Made by a program: the position numbers and the translations under genes
DNA from: Yarrowia lipolytica
Lineage: Eukaryota; Ascomycota; Dipodascomycetes; Dipodascales
NCBI RefSeq assembly: GCF_001761485.1
Contig: NC_090775.1
Coordinates: 1,612,001-1,676,000, forward strand
Reading direction: 5' to 3'
DNA: 64,000 nucleotides
Part shown: one piece after another, positions 49,422 to 59,729 of the stretch
Position numbering within the stretch: the stretch's first letter is position 1
Layout: the number at the start of each line of letters is the position of its first letter
The notes under the pieces: model-generated
Seen by the model: only the letters and a program-made list of their open reading frames with translations
Database searches by the model: none
What the model was told of the DNA's origin: nothing

Positions 49422-51320
49422 ATGCACTCCGACGCGCCCACGCCCGTGGCCAACGAGCTGTCTGAGGTGTCGCATCTGGCAGAGGGCGACAACGCGAGCT
49501 TTTCGGCGGGCAACTTCACCGTTCTACAGCTCCCATCGGACCCCTCCCATTGCATTGATTATGCTATTCCAGCAGGCACCCTGGTGATAGTGGATCCCAA
49601 CAACCCCGACAACAACCGCACGGTTAAGTTGCAAGCGCCGGCGGTTTTCCGGCCCCAGTGTGCTCTGGGAGGAACTCGAGCTCCGGCCCCAAGACCAGAG
49701 GAGTCGTTTCCAGACTGGAGCGAATACCAAAAGTACCATCATAACGACCGACGAGACCCATTCTACGGCTCGGTCACGCCCATCGCTTATACCATTGCGG
49801 CGTCCACAGTCACAGCTTGGATGCTGCTGATCATTCTGTTTCTGTCGAGAAAACCGTCTCCTCTGTTTCAGAAGATTGCGGTGCTGATTACGGCGGTTTC
49901 GCTGACCGTTTTTCTGGCGCAGGCCACAGATACCCTGGAATCGCAATACAATGAAGGATACCAGAATGCATACGAACTACGACACAAAATCATGGGAGGA
50001 TGGGCATTTCGAATTCTGCAGGTGATCACATGTGTCATCACCTGGCTGGCCCGTTTGCAAGTCGTGATTCGGCTGTTTGACGTGCCCAAAATCAACACTC
50101 GATTGGCAGTTGTGGGGTCCACGTTGATTTTCACCAATGCCACCATCTGGGCGTGTCTGAACTTCATTCCCCCGTGGTCGCAGTACGTTCGAAATGCCAA
50201 GTCGGTGCTTCCAGTGTTTGGAGCTCTGTGTTCGCTTCTTCTCGAGGTGTTTTATCTCGTGGTGGTTGTCATCTACTCCATTTCCAAACGCAAATACGCA
50301 TACTCTCGCACGTCTATAGTTATGGCCGCCATCTCGTGGTTGGCCATGATCCTGCCCATGGTCTTTATCGTGTTTGATATTGCTCATTACTGGATTGCAG
50401 GCTGGTCAGACTTCATTCGGTGGACGGCTGACGCTGCTGCCTCGGTAGTAGTGTGGGAATGGACCAATGTGATTGTGTACCAGGAGCGAAGAGAGCAACG
50501 ACAATCAGTCCTGGGCCGTCAGGTGTATAGAGACGAGATTCTGGACTTTAAGGGCGACAACGGAGGAGGAACAGTTGGAGGAGGGCGAACAAAGTATCCT
50601 TCTCGCATGGAGGAAGACGACGTTCCTTTCAGATCGTCTCCCAACGACCACCACTTTACTTCCAACATTCCTACTTCTGCTGGCGAGGGACAGTCGTTCC
50701 AGTTCTTCAAACGGGCCAGATTGCCCATGTACTCTCGCAAGATTTGGAAAATTGCTCGAGGAGAGTCTGCAGCTAGTAACAACACCCATTACGAGCACGC
50801 CATCATTGAGGAAGAGGAGGAGGAGTCCATTGAACGAAACAGACGGACTCCCACTGTTCAGGAGAATGGAGAGGAGGACGACGAGGAGACTTATGACGAA
50901 GAGAATGACCAGTACAGCCAGGACAACCATTCGTCTGTGCATTCCTTTGAGTCCAGTCGACCTTCCCAGCACCCAGTTCCTTCCTCCGGAGGCACTCGGG
51001 CTGTGGGACACACGCATTTTCCTCTTCCCGGCCAGTCCGAGGGAGCAAACACTACTTCTCCTGCTGCTGCTGCTGCTGCTGCAGAACCTGAACCTGAACC
51101 CGTGGCTGGTCCTTCAGGGGGAGCTGCTGCCCATGGAGACTCGGATGACGACTCGGACAACTCGGACGACTCTTCTCTGGCGTCCTTCACCGTGATTCAG
51201 CAGACTGGCTTCTCAGTCGACAATCAGGGAGTACCCGAGTACGACGCAGACTCTGCTCCTCCCACTTTTGAACCCATTCCTGGCTTCCATCGCCAGGATT
51301 ACTCGGATGCAAAGGGATAG
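49422..51320 (+). CDS. RIM21: PalH/Rim21 seven-helix ambient-pH sensor
   Basis: A 632-residue membrane protein of the PalH/Rim21/Dfg16 family, the plasma-membrane sensor that starts the PacC/Rim101 pathway at alkaline pH. Seven hydrophobic segments lie at about 120-142, 151-172, 196-219, 227-249, 262-287, 298-319 and 332-353. The last is followed by the family hallmark WEWTNVIVYQERREQ and VLGRQVYRDEILD. The outer N-terminus carries N-glycosylation sequons (for example NAS, NFT, NRT). The cytosolic tail (from about 355) is long, acidic and Ser-rich with an Ala run at about 547, fitting recruitment of the arrestin-like Rim8/PalF. The start is the first ATG at 49422, three bases after an in-frame GTG. 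Rim21 and Dfg16 cannot be told apart with certainty. Confidence 0.88.
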   Translation: MHSDAPTPVANELSEVSHLAEGDNASFSAGNFTVLQLPSDPSHCIDYAIPAGTLVIVDPNNPDNNRTVKLQAPAVFRPQCALGGTRAPAPRPEESFPDWSEYQKYHHNDRRDPFYGSVTPIAYTIAASTVTAWMLLIILFLSRKPSPLFQKIAVLITAVSLTVFLAQATDTLESQYNEGYQNAYELRHKIMGGWAFRILQVITCVITWLARLQVVIRLFDVPKINTRLAVVGSTLIFTNATIWACLNFIPPWSQYVRNAKSVLPVFGALCSLLLEVFYLVVVVIYSISKRKYAYSRTSIVMAAISWLAMILPMVFIVFDIAHYWIAGWSDFIRWTADAAASVVVWEWTNVIVYQERREQRQSVLGRQVYRDEILDFKGDNGGGTVGGGRTKYPSRMEEDDVPFRSSPNDHHFTSNIPTSAGEGQSFQFFKRARLPMYSRKIWKIARGESAASNNTHYEHAIIEEEEEESIERNRRTPTVQENGEEDDEETYDEENDQYSQDNHSSVHSFESSRPSQHPVPSSGGTRAVGHTHFPLPGQSEGANTTSPAAAAAAAEPEPEPVAGPSGGAAAHGDSDDDSDNSDDSSLASFTVIQQTGFSVDNQGVPEYDADSAPPTFEPIPGFHRQDYSDAKG

Positions 51321-51948
51321 GAGACCTATTTATATATTAACGATAATGATTTATGACATTGGACTTTACGATAGGCGAGGCGATGAGGGTGCTTGCGTGT
51401 ATCGCCGAGATAATGTGAAGTTACTTGTCACTTAAGCCATGCTCATTGTAGCGAGATACAGTAGGATGTTTGTGAGCTTCATTTACCATCCTCTTCAAAT
51501 TCTCATGACTCAACTCTTTGAATCATGTAGATCGAAGGCAGTCAGTTCAATGTTACATTGTCTATAACTTGCTGAATGATCCAGTTGAAGACTCCAATCA
51601 AGTCTCATACGAAACTAGAGTGGTTTTATCACACCGAGTTGTCTTTATTCCGCCGTTGAAACGATATCTATAAATTCACAGCTCGTAAACCAATCCACTA
51701 TGGATAAATCACAACTGGGCACATCTTCAACGTCGACAACGACAAAGATAATGAATGGTATTGGATTGGAAGCATGAACATATAGCCGTACTCCAGAAAT
51801 AACCGCCCCAAACTGCTTCCATCTCCCCATCTCCACATCTAACCCCAGGGTTTTCCAAAAAAAAATTTGGTTTTACCATTTTTTATTCAATCACGTGACT
51901 TGTATCACTTTACTTGTGTCTCCAACGCCGTTGACAAATTAACCTTCG
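51321..51948. other. Region between PALH and tRNA-Lys
   Basis: About 630 bases with no gene. It ends with TCACGTGACTTG (CACGTG at 51892-51897), 52 bases before the tRNA. The same AATCACGTGACTT sequence precedes the 5S gene. Confidence 0.6.
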
Positions 51949-52041
51949 TCCCCTATAGCTCAGTTGGTAGAGCGTTCGGCTTTTAGTAACCCTAAAGGCA
52001 TGGTAACCGAAATGTCCAGGGTTCGAGCCCCTGTGGGGGAG
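51949..52041 (+). tRNA. tRNA-Lys(UUU) with a 20-base intron
   Basis: The cloverleaf folds fully. The acceptor TCCCCTA pairs with TGGGGGA (one T-G wobble), with discriminator G at 52041. The D arm is GCTC/GAGC, the anticodon stem TTCGG/CCGAA and the T arm CAGGG/CCCTG with loop TTCGAGC. The anticodon TTT is at 51982-51984. The intron (51986-52005) follows the base after the anticodon, the standard eukaryotic position, leaving a 73-base mature tRNA. The A box (TAGCTCAGTTGGT) and B box (GGTTCGAGCCC) are both present. Confidence 0.96.
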
Positions 52042-52059
52042 TTAACATTGTTAATTTCC

Positions 52060-52074
52060 TTTTTGTTTTTTTTT
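52060..52074 (+). terminator. Pol III terminator of tRNA-Lys
   Basis: T5 at 52060-52064 and T9 at 52066-52074, beginning 19 bases after the tRNA end. Confidence 0.8.
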
Positions 52075-53614
52075 GGTGTTTTTCTTTTGTTTTTGTTTCT
52101 CCTCGCCTTGGATAAAAATTGTGCACTGGTTTTAGCCCCCTTTCATAAGTACAGTACCGGTACATTGTGCTGGAAGTTGTAGCCATGTCAGATAAAAATG
52201 TTGTTTAAATTGCTCACCAAAAAAGTGGAGTCATATTCTGAGATGTTTTGGGCAGTTTTTCGCACGGAAAAAGTTGAAAATCAGATCTACAAACACTTTA
52301 AAATATATTTATTGATTCAATTTTGTTGTTTATCACCACTAACACCACGTTTGGTACGTCTTTTGTCCCAGATATTAAACTCCGTTATCAGTGGGGCTTG
52401 CATTTATCATGCATAATCGTTTGAATTAGTTTCACATTGAGAATAGTGTCTCTAACTCGGTCAATATCGATGGGGTTGACTAGGTGAAAGTTGTAAATAC
52501 ATTATAAGACTCACCGTGAACTCTAGTAAAAAAATTGTCTTTCTACGACCTCTATTGATCCAGAAAAATGAACATCTCGTGAATCCCCCATTTGCCTGTC
52601 CTGATCTTAGAGAAACTCGAAAACTACAATTTTCACAGGGTCAATTGAAGAGCTGGTATATTGCAATGTCATTTAGAGCCTTTATATCAACTTTCGGTGT
52701 CAATTTGGGCCCATTTGTCACATTCTCGTGTGTAAATATCGGCTGTCATTTTTTGGCTCGATAGAGTTTTGGTCTAAACCAAACTGCGGTTATTGGAATG
52801 AGAGTGGAAAACGTCCAGGTGGGTTGTGAGAGGTGACATGAGCTTGAATCAACCACCAGCGAGTTTCTACCATTGGTTTTTGCCGCTTTCATGGTCTCCT
52901 TTTCTCCAAACATCCACCACATTCTAGAAGATTCCAAGGCCTTCTACAACGTTCCACCCGATTCCATAGTGCCGAAACATCACCGGGAATGGGTCCTGAA
53001 CCGCAAATTTTTCCCGTTTCGCCACCATTCTTCCCATTGACCCGGTTAAAATCGGTTTCTTTGCCACCGGGCGTGAAATCGCCCATCTAGCGCTCATTCT
53101 GAATGGTCCAAAACCACCCTTCCCGCTCTAGGAAGAGGCATACCACTGTCGATTCGTACTGCGACCACTCCGCCCAGAAATACTGTACGAATGCTACACT
53201 GCTGCCGCCTCTGCTCACACCACCGCCCACATGCACATTTCCCCGCTCATTGGCCCGCGAAAGGGTTGCTACGAGGGCCAGACTGAGGCAGTCTCAGCCT
53301 CGCGATTAGGTTAAGGCGTAGGCATATGTGATGCCTTTAGATGTGCGGAAGATGTCGTATCTACTGACGCTAGCAGGGGCAGTACACGTCAACAAACCAC
53401 ATAATCGTCTTCTCCATCCTCGGTTTAGTTGATTTCCCGTCTCTCCCGCCTTTGCCACCGCCACAGGTCCCAATAATCGCCATGGACGATTCCAGAACCG
53501 CCTTCAACTTTCAGCTCGGTTAACTTTGACGGTCCCATCGCCAAATATATATATCAGCAGCGGTAGCGGAGCAGACACACATAAAACGCACACGCTAACT
53601 ACTACTTCAACATT
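52075..53614. other. Region upstream of HSP78
   Basis: No gene is recognised in about 1.5 kb. The last 130 bases hold the likely HSP78 promoter: a heat-shock-type element at 53490-53505 and a TATA stretch at 53545-53554. Confidence 0.6.
53490..53505 (+). promoter_or_regulatory. Candidate heat-shock element of HSP78
   Basis: TTCCAGAA is a perfect TTCnnGAA pair, followed five bases later by another TTC. This is the inverted nGAAn arrangement bound by Hsf1. It lies 110-125 bases before the ATG and 40 bases before an ATATATATAT stretch (53545-53554). The placement fits a heat-inducible chaperone. Function is inferred. Confidence 0.5.
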
Positions 53615-55963
53615 ATGTTTCGAGTGAACGCAAAGAACGTGCAGCGATTGAGGGCGCGACCTCTCGCTCACGCCAGCACAAGGACCCAGGTCCAGACCAG
53701 AGCTTTGAGTACTGCTGTTCGACCTACGACCTCCGCTACTACCAGCTGCTCTACATGGGGCACCATCAGAACCCCGACGATGATTCGGGCTCCAGGAAGC
53801 CTCGGATCGCCGAGATTCATCACTATGACCCAGAACCCCGGTGGCGAAAAGTCGTACCTGGAGTCGTACGGAGTGGATCTGTGCGAAAAGGCCAAGGAGG
53901 GCAAGCTAGATCCGGTGATTGGTCGAGACGAGGAGATCAAGCGAACGATCCAGATTCTGTCTCGACGAACGAAAAACAACCCCGCGCTGATTGGTCTGGC
54001 CGGAACCGGTAAGACCGCCATCATGGAGGGTCTGGCCCAGCGAATCGTCAACGGCGAGGTGCCCGAGTCCATGAAGGGCAAGCGGGTGATAGCTCTGGAC
54101 GTGGGGGGACTCATTTCCGGCGCCAAGTACCGGGGCGAGTTCGAGGAACGTCTCAAGGGCATTCTGGAGGAGATTGACAAGGCTGAGGGCGAGGTGATTC
54201 TCTTTGTCGACGAGTTGCATCTGCTGCTGGGCCTAGGAAAGGGCGAGGGCTCGGTTGACGCCTCCAACCTGCTCAAGCCCGCTCTGTCGCGAGGTAAGCT
54301 GCAGTGCTGTGGAGCCACCACCATTGACGAGTACCGAAAGTACATTGAGAAGGATGCGGCCCTGGCTCGACGATTCCAGTCGGTCATGGTCAACGAGCCC
54401 TCCGTGGAAGACGCCATTTCCATTCTGCGAGGTCTCAAGGAGCGGTACGAGGTGCACCACGGAGTGCGACTGACCGACGCTGCTCTGGTGACTGCCGCCG
54501 TCTACTCCAACCGGTACATTTCCGACCGGTTCCTCCCCGACAAGGCCATTGATCTGGTTGACGAGGCTTGTTCGGCCCTGCGACTTCAGCACGAGTCCAA
54601 GCCCGACGAGCTGCAGGAGCTGGAGCGCCAGACGGTGACTCTGGAGATTGAGCTGGAGTCGCTGCGAGAGGAGGAGGACCCTCTGTCGGTGGAGCGACGA
54701 AAGAAGGTGGAGGAGAAGCTCGAATTCAAGAAGGGCGAGATTGAGCGGCTCACCAAGGTGTGGGAGGACGAAAAGCGGGCCATTGACCAGATCAAGGAGA
54801 CCCAAAAGACCCTTGATGGCGCCCGAACCGATCTCGACACCGCCAGACGAACCGGCGACTTTGCCGCCGCCTCCAAGATCCAGTACCAGGACATTCCCGA
54901 GCTGGAGCGGATTCTCAAGGACGCCGAGTCCTCCGACGCCGGCTCTTCGTCTCTTTTGCACGACTCTGTGACCCCCAATGACATTGCCAAGGTTGTTTCT
55001 CGAATGACCGGCATCCCTACATCGTCCATGATGAAGGGCGAGAAGGACAAGCTGCTAGATATGGAGGTGTGCATGAAGTCACGTGTTGTGGGCCAGGACG
55101 AGGCCGTGGACGCTGTGGCTGACGCAGTGCGACTCCACCGAGCCGGTCTCACCAACCAGAAGCGTCCAGTGGCCTCGTTCATCTTCCTGGGACCCACCGG
55201 TACCGGTAAGACCGAGCTGACCAAGGGTCTGGCCGAGTTTCTGTTTGACGACGAGAATGCCATCATTCGGTTCGATATGTCCGAGTTCCAGGAGCGACAC
55301 TCCATTGCTCGACTCATTGGTTCTCCCCCCGGCTACGTTGGCTACGAAGAGTCTGGAGAGCTGACCGAAAAGGTGCGACGAAAGCCCTACGCCGTGGTTC
55401 TGTTTGACGAGTTTGAGAAGGCCCACCCTGATGTGTCCAAGCTGCTGTTGCAGGTGCTGGATGAGGGTACGCTGACCGACTCGCAGGGCCGAAAGGTGGA
55501 CTTTACCAACACCATTCTGGTCATGACCTCCAACATTGGCCAGGAGTATCTGATTTCGGACTCTCCCGACTCCAAGAAGAAGGTGATTGAGGCGCTCAAG
55601 TCGCACTACGCCCCCGAGTTCATCAACCGAATCGACGAGACTCTGGTGTTCAACCGACTGACCAAGGAGGCGCTGACCGAGATTATCGACATCCGGCTGC
55701 TCGAGGTCCAGGCTCGACTCGAGGACAAGCGAATCACGCTCTTTGTCGACGACGAGGCCAAGCAGTTCCTCGTCGACCACGGCTACGACCCCATGTACGG
55801 CGCCCGACCTCTCAACCGACTCATCCAGAAGAAGGTGCTCAACCCACTGGCTCTCCATCTGATCCAGGGCCGAACCCGAACCGGCGAGAATGTGCACGTG
55901 ACTGTTAAGGATGGCGACATTTACGTTCCTGCCAACCACGAGACTGGAGAGATTGAGGAGTGA
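53615..55963 (+). CDS. HSP78: Mitochondrial Hsp78/ClpB disaggregase
   Basis: A 782-residue AAA+ protein of the Hsp104/ClpB group that pulls proteins from aggregates in the mitochondrial matrix together with mtHsp70 and Mdj1. A basic presequence (1 to about 60) precedes a ClpB-type core that lacks the N-terminal Clp repeat domain, as in mitochondrial Hsp78. NBD1 has VIGRDEEI (101-108), Walker A GLAGTGKT (127-134), pore loop KYRGEF, Walker B VILFVDE (194-200) and arginine-finger motif LARRF (250-254). The coiled middle domain runs from about 330 to 435. NBD2 has Walker A GPTGTGKT (526-533), pore loop GYVGYEESG, Walker B VVLFDE (594-599) and sensor-2 GARPLNR. The first Walker A has Leu-Ala where bacterial ClpB has Glu-Pro; it should still bind ATP. 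Length is close to S. cerevisiae Hsp78 (about 810). Long antisense frames here are shadows. Confidence 0.96.
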   Translation: MFRVNAKNVQRLRARPLAHASTRTQVQTRALSTAVRPTTSATTSCSTWGTIRTPTMIRAPGSLGSPRFITMTQNPGGEKSYLESYGVDLCEKAKEGKLDPVIGRDEEIKRTIQILSRRTKNNPALIGLAGTGKTAIMEGLAQRIVNGEVPESMKGKRVIALDVGGLISGAKYRGEFEERLKGILEEIDKAEGEVILFVDELHLLLGLGKGEGSVDASNLLKPALSRGKLQCCGATTIDEYRKYIEKDAALARRFQSVMVNEPSVEDAISILRGLKERYEVHHGVRLTDAALVTAAVYSNRYISDRFLPDKAIDLVDEACSALRLQHESKPDELQELERQTVTLEIELESLREEEDPLSVERRKKVEEKLEFKKGEIERLTKVWEDEKRAIDQIKETQKTLDGARTDLDTARRTGDFAAASKIQYQDIPELERILKDAESSDAGSSSLLHDSVTPNDIAKVVSRMTGIPTSSMMKGEKDKLLDMEVCMKSRVVGQDEAVDAVADAVRLHRAGLTNQKRPVASFIFLGPTGTGKTELTKGLAEFLFDDENAIIRFDMSEFQERHSIARLIGSPPGYVGYEESGELTEKVRRKPYAVVLFDEFEKAHPDVSKLLLQVLDEGTLTDSQGRKVDFTNTILVMTSNIGQEYLISDSPDSKKKVIEALKSHYAPEFINRIDETLVFNRLTKEALTEIIDIRLLEVQARLEDKRITLFVDDEAKQFLVDHGYDPMYGARPLNRLIQKKVLNPLALHLIQGRTRTGENVHVTVKDGDIYVPANHETGEIEE

Positions 55964-56622
55964 ACCAACCTAGCGTCAAGCTGCATGTCTGGTAGACAGA
56001 GGTCATCAGATGAAGGTAGACTACACTAATGTATATAGAATAATGTTACTGATTGATAAGTTGAGAGAGAATATTGTAGAGCAGGGCCGATTGTATCAGT
56101 GTGTACTCCAACTTGATGAATCAGTCAACACCCCATTTCCAATCGCGTTGATATGGCGTACTTTGAGGTTGTCGGTGTCAACTCAAGCAGCCGTTCCGTA
56201 GTGTTATTGGGCAGCGAAATACTCTTATCAAAAGTCACGGAGCAAGCCAATGGACTTGAAAAGTTTGGACAATAGCCAAGAATCTCGATTTCCAAGTGTA
56301 TTACTTCTCTCCGCCCTTTTCTCCCTCTTCTGAGTACAAGTAAATCTCTGACAGGACTTCACAACAGGTCAACACTATCAAATGATACAATGTGCCCGGG
56401 CACTTGAGTTGATTGAAATCATTGACGATCAAATTGCGAAGCCTCGCTTTGCACTCCTCGCTTTGCACTCCTCGCGTTGCACATCCTGTCGGAAGTTTCT
56501 GCTCCACCCAGAAACATGTCTACCATTCGTCTCGAAGGACTCTGGCAGGCAGCATAAAAAGAACTGATGACACAGGCATAGATACATTCATCTGTACGCT
56601 AAAATAACCCATCTCTAGCCTC
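55964..56622. other. Region between HSP78 and tRNA-Ala
   Basis: About 660 bases with no gene or conspicuous repeat. A short direct duplication (CTTTGCACTCCTCG twice) lies at about 56449-56475. Confidence 0.6.
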
Positions 56623-56635
56623 AAAAAAAAAAAAA
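56623..56635 (-). terminator. Pol III terminator of tRNA-Ala
   Basis: Thirteen T on the minus strand, directly abutting the tRNA discriminator base. Confidence 0.9.
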
Positions 56636-56709
56636 TGGACGACACCGGAATCGAACCGGGGACCTCGCGCATGCTAAGCGTATGTGATAACCAACTACAC
56701 CAGACGCCC
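56636..56709 (-). tRNA. tRNA-Ala(AGC), slightly irregular
   Basis: Read on the minus strand, GGGCGTC pairs with GTCGTCC and the discriminator is A. It keeps the G3-U70 pair that identifies alanine tRNA, and the U6-U67 mismatch also present in S. cerevisiae tRNA-Ala. The anticodon loop is TTAGCAT. There are two further irregular pairs: A28-C42 in the anticodon stem (TACGC/GCGCG) and C49-T65 in the T stem (CCCGG/CCGGT). The B box GGTTCGATTCC is intact and the terminator is ideal, so it is probably transcribed. Whether it is a full-function copy is less certain. Confidence 0.88.
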
Positions 56710-57228
56710 TGATTTTTTAAAAACAAGGACATGTGCAACTGAGTTCTGGGTAATGGGTTAGGGATCACTGCCTCTTTGGGTAATCATAATCTATGGATGT
56801 TGGAGTTTCACTGATTTCGGAGTTTCACTGATTTAGGAGTTTCAAGCAGATTTTGGAGATACAAGCAAATATATGAGCATATAACAAAGTGTGACAAGTT
56901 CATTAGTACTCTTTCAATCAGTTTTCGGTGTTTGGTTAGGCTAAATAACGTGTTGAGGAACTCAAGAGGTGAGTATGGTACGAAGATTCCTCAAAGCGCG
57001 GTAGAAAATGGAAAAGCCATTCTTGACGTTTCTCACGTTCATCTATGTGTATTTTCATCGCTGTTTGTTACTCCTTTTCGTTGTCTACACCTTCACCTCT
57101 CTAGGTTGAAAATCAATAATCTATATACATGCTTGGTAGCTTGTGGGCCTAGTGCACTGTATCCGAGTCTGTGGAGTTGCATTCTCCATCCATAGAGCAC
57201 TGGTAAAGTCCATTTGGGTCTGGAACGT
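56710..57228. other. Region between tRNA-Ala and the mitochondrial protein gene
   Basis: About 520 bases with GGAGTTTCACTGATTT-type short repeats (56800-56850) and no recognised gene. Confidence 0.6.
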
Positions 57229-58206
57229 CTACTTGAGCTTCTGAATCTCACGTTCTCTCAGATGACGTCTCCAGAGAATCTCGGCGGGGTCCTGCTCCGG
57301 CTCCACCCACTGAAAGCCCTCTCCGCTTTCGGACCAGTATAGCTGCATCATTTTCTCATCGTGAGTGGTCACTGGCGCCATTTTTCGGTCAATAAGTGCG
57401 TCCAGGACCTCCTCAGACACCTGGCCCTGGTTTTCGGGCATAAGTCGGTCAATCTCGACAATTCGAGACACCATTTTCATCTCGTCCGCGTGGGTAAAGT
57501 AGTGCGAGTAGAAAGTGCCCTGCATCCACTTGACCACCTCTCCGTTGCCGCAGAAACGACCAGCAGTTGAAATGACCGAAAAGATGGACACGTTGGCAAA
57601 ATAAGCCCACCAGAGAATGTGGAAGGTTGCTGGGGCCACACCAAACAGCAGATCGGCAGCCATGAGCCCCTGTCCAGCACCAGAGATGCTCAGGCCAAAC
57701 AGACCCCACACGCCCAGATATTTAAGCATCTTTTGTTTGATGGACTTGATGTGTTGAGGCGAGCCGGCCGACAGGTCGACGACCTTGAAGGCTGCGGGGA
57801 AGTCTGTTTCCCAGAGCGCCTTTCGCAGTGGACCCATGGCCACGGTTCGGGGAATCGGGGTGTCTGGGTTCTTTTGTTGCCACACCTCCATAGCCCGGGT
57901 TCCAAACCAAGGAGAGTAGTACTTGGAAGTACACACCGTCTTTTGCAGCATGTCCAACGAAGGCTTTTCAGGTAGGTCCAGCACCTTGTCAATGAGCTCC
58001 CGCACCTCGTGAACCTGCGTAGTAAGCCCACTGGCAGCGTATGTGTGTTCCAGCTTGTTGGCAGCATGCAGGGCAGAAACCACGTCTTCAGTTGAAGAAG
58101 AAGGCGTCAGCTTGGCCGAGTAAGCTGTAATGGCACCAATGTCGAGCGGACCCGAAAAGGGGACCCGTAAAGCGGCCGTAGTGGAAAATAGACGTCGAGA
58201 GAGCAT
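57229..58206 (-). CDS. Predicted mitochondrial inner-membrane protein, family not recognised
   Basis: A 325-residue protein that I cannot place in a named family. Its start, MLSRRLFSTTAALRVPF, is a textbook mitochondrial presequence (basic, hydroxylated, no acids). Residues 25-80 look helical. A well-packed soluble region follows (YYSPWFGTRAMEVWQQ, then GPLRKALWETDFP). Two adjoining hydrophobic helices at about 163-210 (GVWGLFGLSISGAGQG, then FHILWWAYFANVSIFSVIS) are joined by a short loop, so both ends would face the same side. The C-terminal third is hydrophilic, charged and Trp-rich, ending in a basic helix (LWRRHLREREIQKLK). Codon use and GC match the neighbouring real genes. The start is the ATG at 58206. 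A role in mitochondrial translation or complex assembly is possible but unsupported. Confidence 0.8.
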   Translation of the reverse strand: MLSRRLFSTTAALRVPFSGPLDIGAITAYSAKLTPSSSTEDVVSALHAANKLEHTYAASGLTTQVHEVRELIDKVLDLPEKPSLDMLQKTVCTSKYYSPWFGTRAMEVWQQKNPDTPIPRTVAMGPLRKALWETDFPAAFKVVDLSAGSPQHIKSIKQKMLKYLGVWGLFGLSISGAGQGLMAADLLFGVAPATFHILWWAYFANVSIFSVISTAGRFCGNGEVVKWMQGTFYSHYFTHADEMKMVSRIVEIDRLMPENQGQVSEEVLDALIDRKMAPVTTHDEKMMQLYWSESGEGFQWVEPEQDPAEILWRRHLREREIQKLK

Positions 58207-58989
58207 TCTGTGATCTGAAGTTGTTTCCAGTAGTTGCTAGGGGATCAGTGGTTGGATGAGAACAGATTTCCACGTGATTGAATTACTCAACAGATACAAT
58301 ATACTGGAGTGACAAGTCGAATCGTTCCGTTTTCTGCCTTAGTCGCCAGATAGCCGTGGTAGCCGTGTTTTTCGTCAACACAGTCGAAGATATCATATTG
58401 GATTTTGACTTTGGATTTTTATTCGTCTGCTTAGTCAGCGGGTGGTCAGCTGGAAACGGGGGGTTCTGGAGGGTTTTGACACGGTTACAGAAGGTTTCTT
58501 GCTGGAATTGACTACATGACGCTGGAAATGTATTGTACGTTTGATTTTGTTTGAATATCTCGGGTTTTGGAGATGTTGTAATGACTAAGTAGGTTTAGGC
58601 GTTTAGTTATACAATTAGTTGATGTTTTGTTAGACAATAATAGACAGTAAAATGTGGCATCTAAAGTGCTATAAAGAGAGGGATAAAGCGTCCAGCATGG
58701 TTTCAGACGTGGTTTGGCCAGTCTAATATAATCCATCAATCCTTGGAAGATCATAAATCCCATTTATACATTCTTGTTCCCGTAGAAACATGAGTCGTCG
58801 ACTTAGAAGACATTTGAGAGGGTATAAACGTAAGACAACGACTCTTGGGTCTTTGTCTAGATCATCCATATTCCTTTTGTCACTCTTTTTTCTTCCTCGG
58901 CTTGTCACCATCATCCTAGCGTCATTTCAAATAATCAAATCACGTGACTTATTTGACCGAGTGTGTTGATTTAATGCTTTATTTTACCA
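58207..58989. other. Region between the mitochondrial protein gene and 5S rRNA
   Basis: No gene is recognised. TCACGTGACTT (CACGTG at 58941-58946) lies 44 bases before the 5S gene. Confidence 0.6.
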
Positions 58990-59107
58990 GTTGCGGCCAT
59001 ATCCTGGTGAAAATACGGCTTCCCGTCCGATCAGCCATAGTCAAGCACCAGAGAGCCTAGTTAGTATTGTAGTGGGAGACCATACGAGAATCCTGGGTGC
59101 TGCAATT
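58990..59107 (+). rRNA. 5S ribosomal RNA gene, single dispersed copy
   Basis: The sequence begins GTTGCGGCCATATC and ends GGTGCTGCAAT. It contains the conserved blocks TTCCCGTCCGATCA, GTAGTGGGAGACCATACG and the closing helix TTGCGG/CTGCAA. It matches fungal 5S rRNA nearly throughout and is about 118 bases long. A T7 terminator follows at once (59106-59112). There is no other rRNA near it and no tRNA fused to its front, so it is a solitary copy. Confidence 0.97.
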
Positions 59108-59112
59108 TTTTT
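59106..59112 (+). terminator. Pol III terminator of 5S rRNA
   Basis: A run of seven T at the 3' end of the 5S gene. The last one or two bases of the mature RNA overlap it. Confidence 0.85.
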
Positions 59113-59729
59113 AAACCCAGAAAGGGAATGTACAAGGTATTAATAGACCGATGTCCTTGCACAGTACATACTGTACTCTTATTTATATTCCCGCTGTAGT
59201 TTTCACGTGACCCAACATTCTTCTCCGCGTTGCTAATCTCCACGGTTTTCTCGGTATTCCTATTTCGTACTTGGAGGACTTGAACCGAGACCGATCTAGC
59301 GCAGAAATACGTGCGGATTCAACGAGGACAAATTCAACACTCAACCCCATTTGTTTTTTCGTGCTTTTTTTGTGTTTTTTGTGTTTTTTTGTGTTTTTTT
59401 GTGCTTTTATTAGCCACTGTAGCACACCAACAAACGGCACTAAAGTTGAGTTTTTGTCATGTTCCAGATCAGGAAGTTTATGCGGTGGGGAAGAAGAAGA
59501 AGGGGGTGAATAGTCGGTGTTTTTGTGTGACGGCGGTGATTTTTTTGCACGTGACTGGGGAATAAATCACGTGATTGGTCCGGATTCTCGGTTTCCGGCT
59601 CCGCATCTCCTCCACCCGCCCACCTATGGCGTTCCTCTGTCCCCACCTTATCATATGCACCTCTTGTCAACGCCAATCTTTCATTGTCTTTCTTTCACTT
59701 GACACAGGTTTTTGAATAGCGATTGAAAA
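59113..59729. other. Region upstream of the nucleoside hydrolase gene
   Basis: No gene is recognised. A GTG-T7 simple repeat lies at about 59345-59405. Two TCACGTGA-type sites are near 59548 and 59568. Confidence 0.6.
59547..59574. promoter_or_regulatory. Paired CACGTG sites upstream of the nucleosidase
   Basis: CACGTG at 59548-59553 and 59568-59573, exactly 20 bases apart and about 160-180 bases before the ATG. The spacing puts both on the same DNA face. A Cbf1-like bHLH factor is the likeliest binder. This is inference. Confidence 0.5.

Noticed and set aside
53668-55939. Long antisense open frames opposite HSP78 (up to 286 codons)
   Set aside because: They arise from the strong codon bias of the real gene and show no family features.
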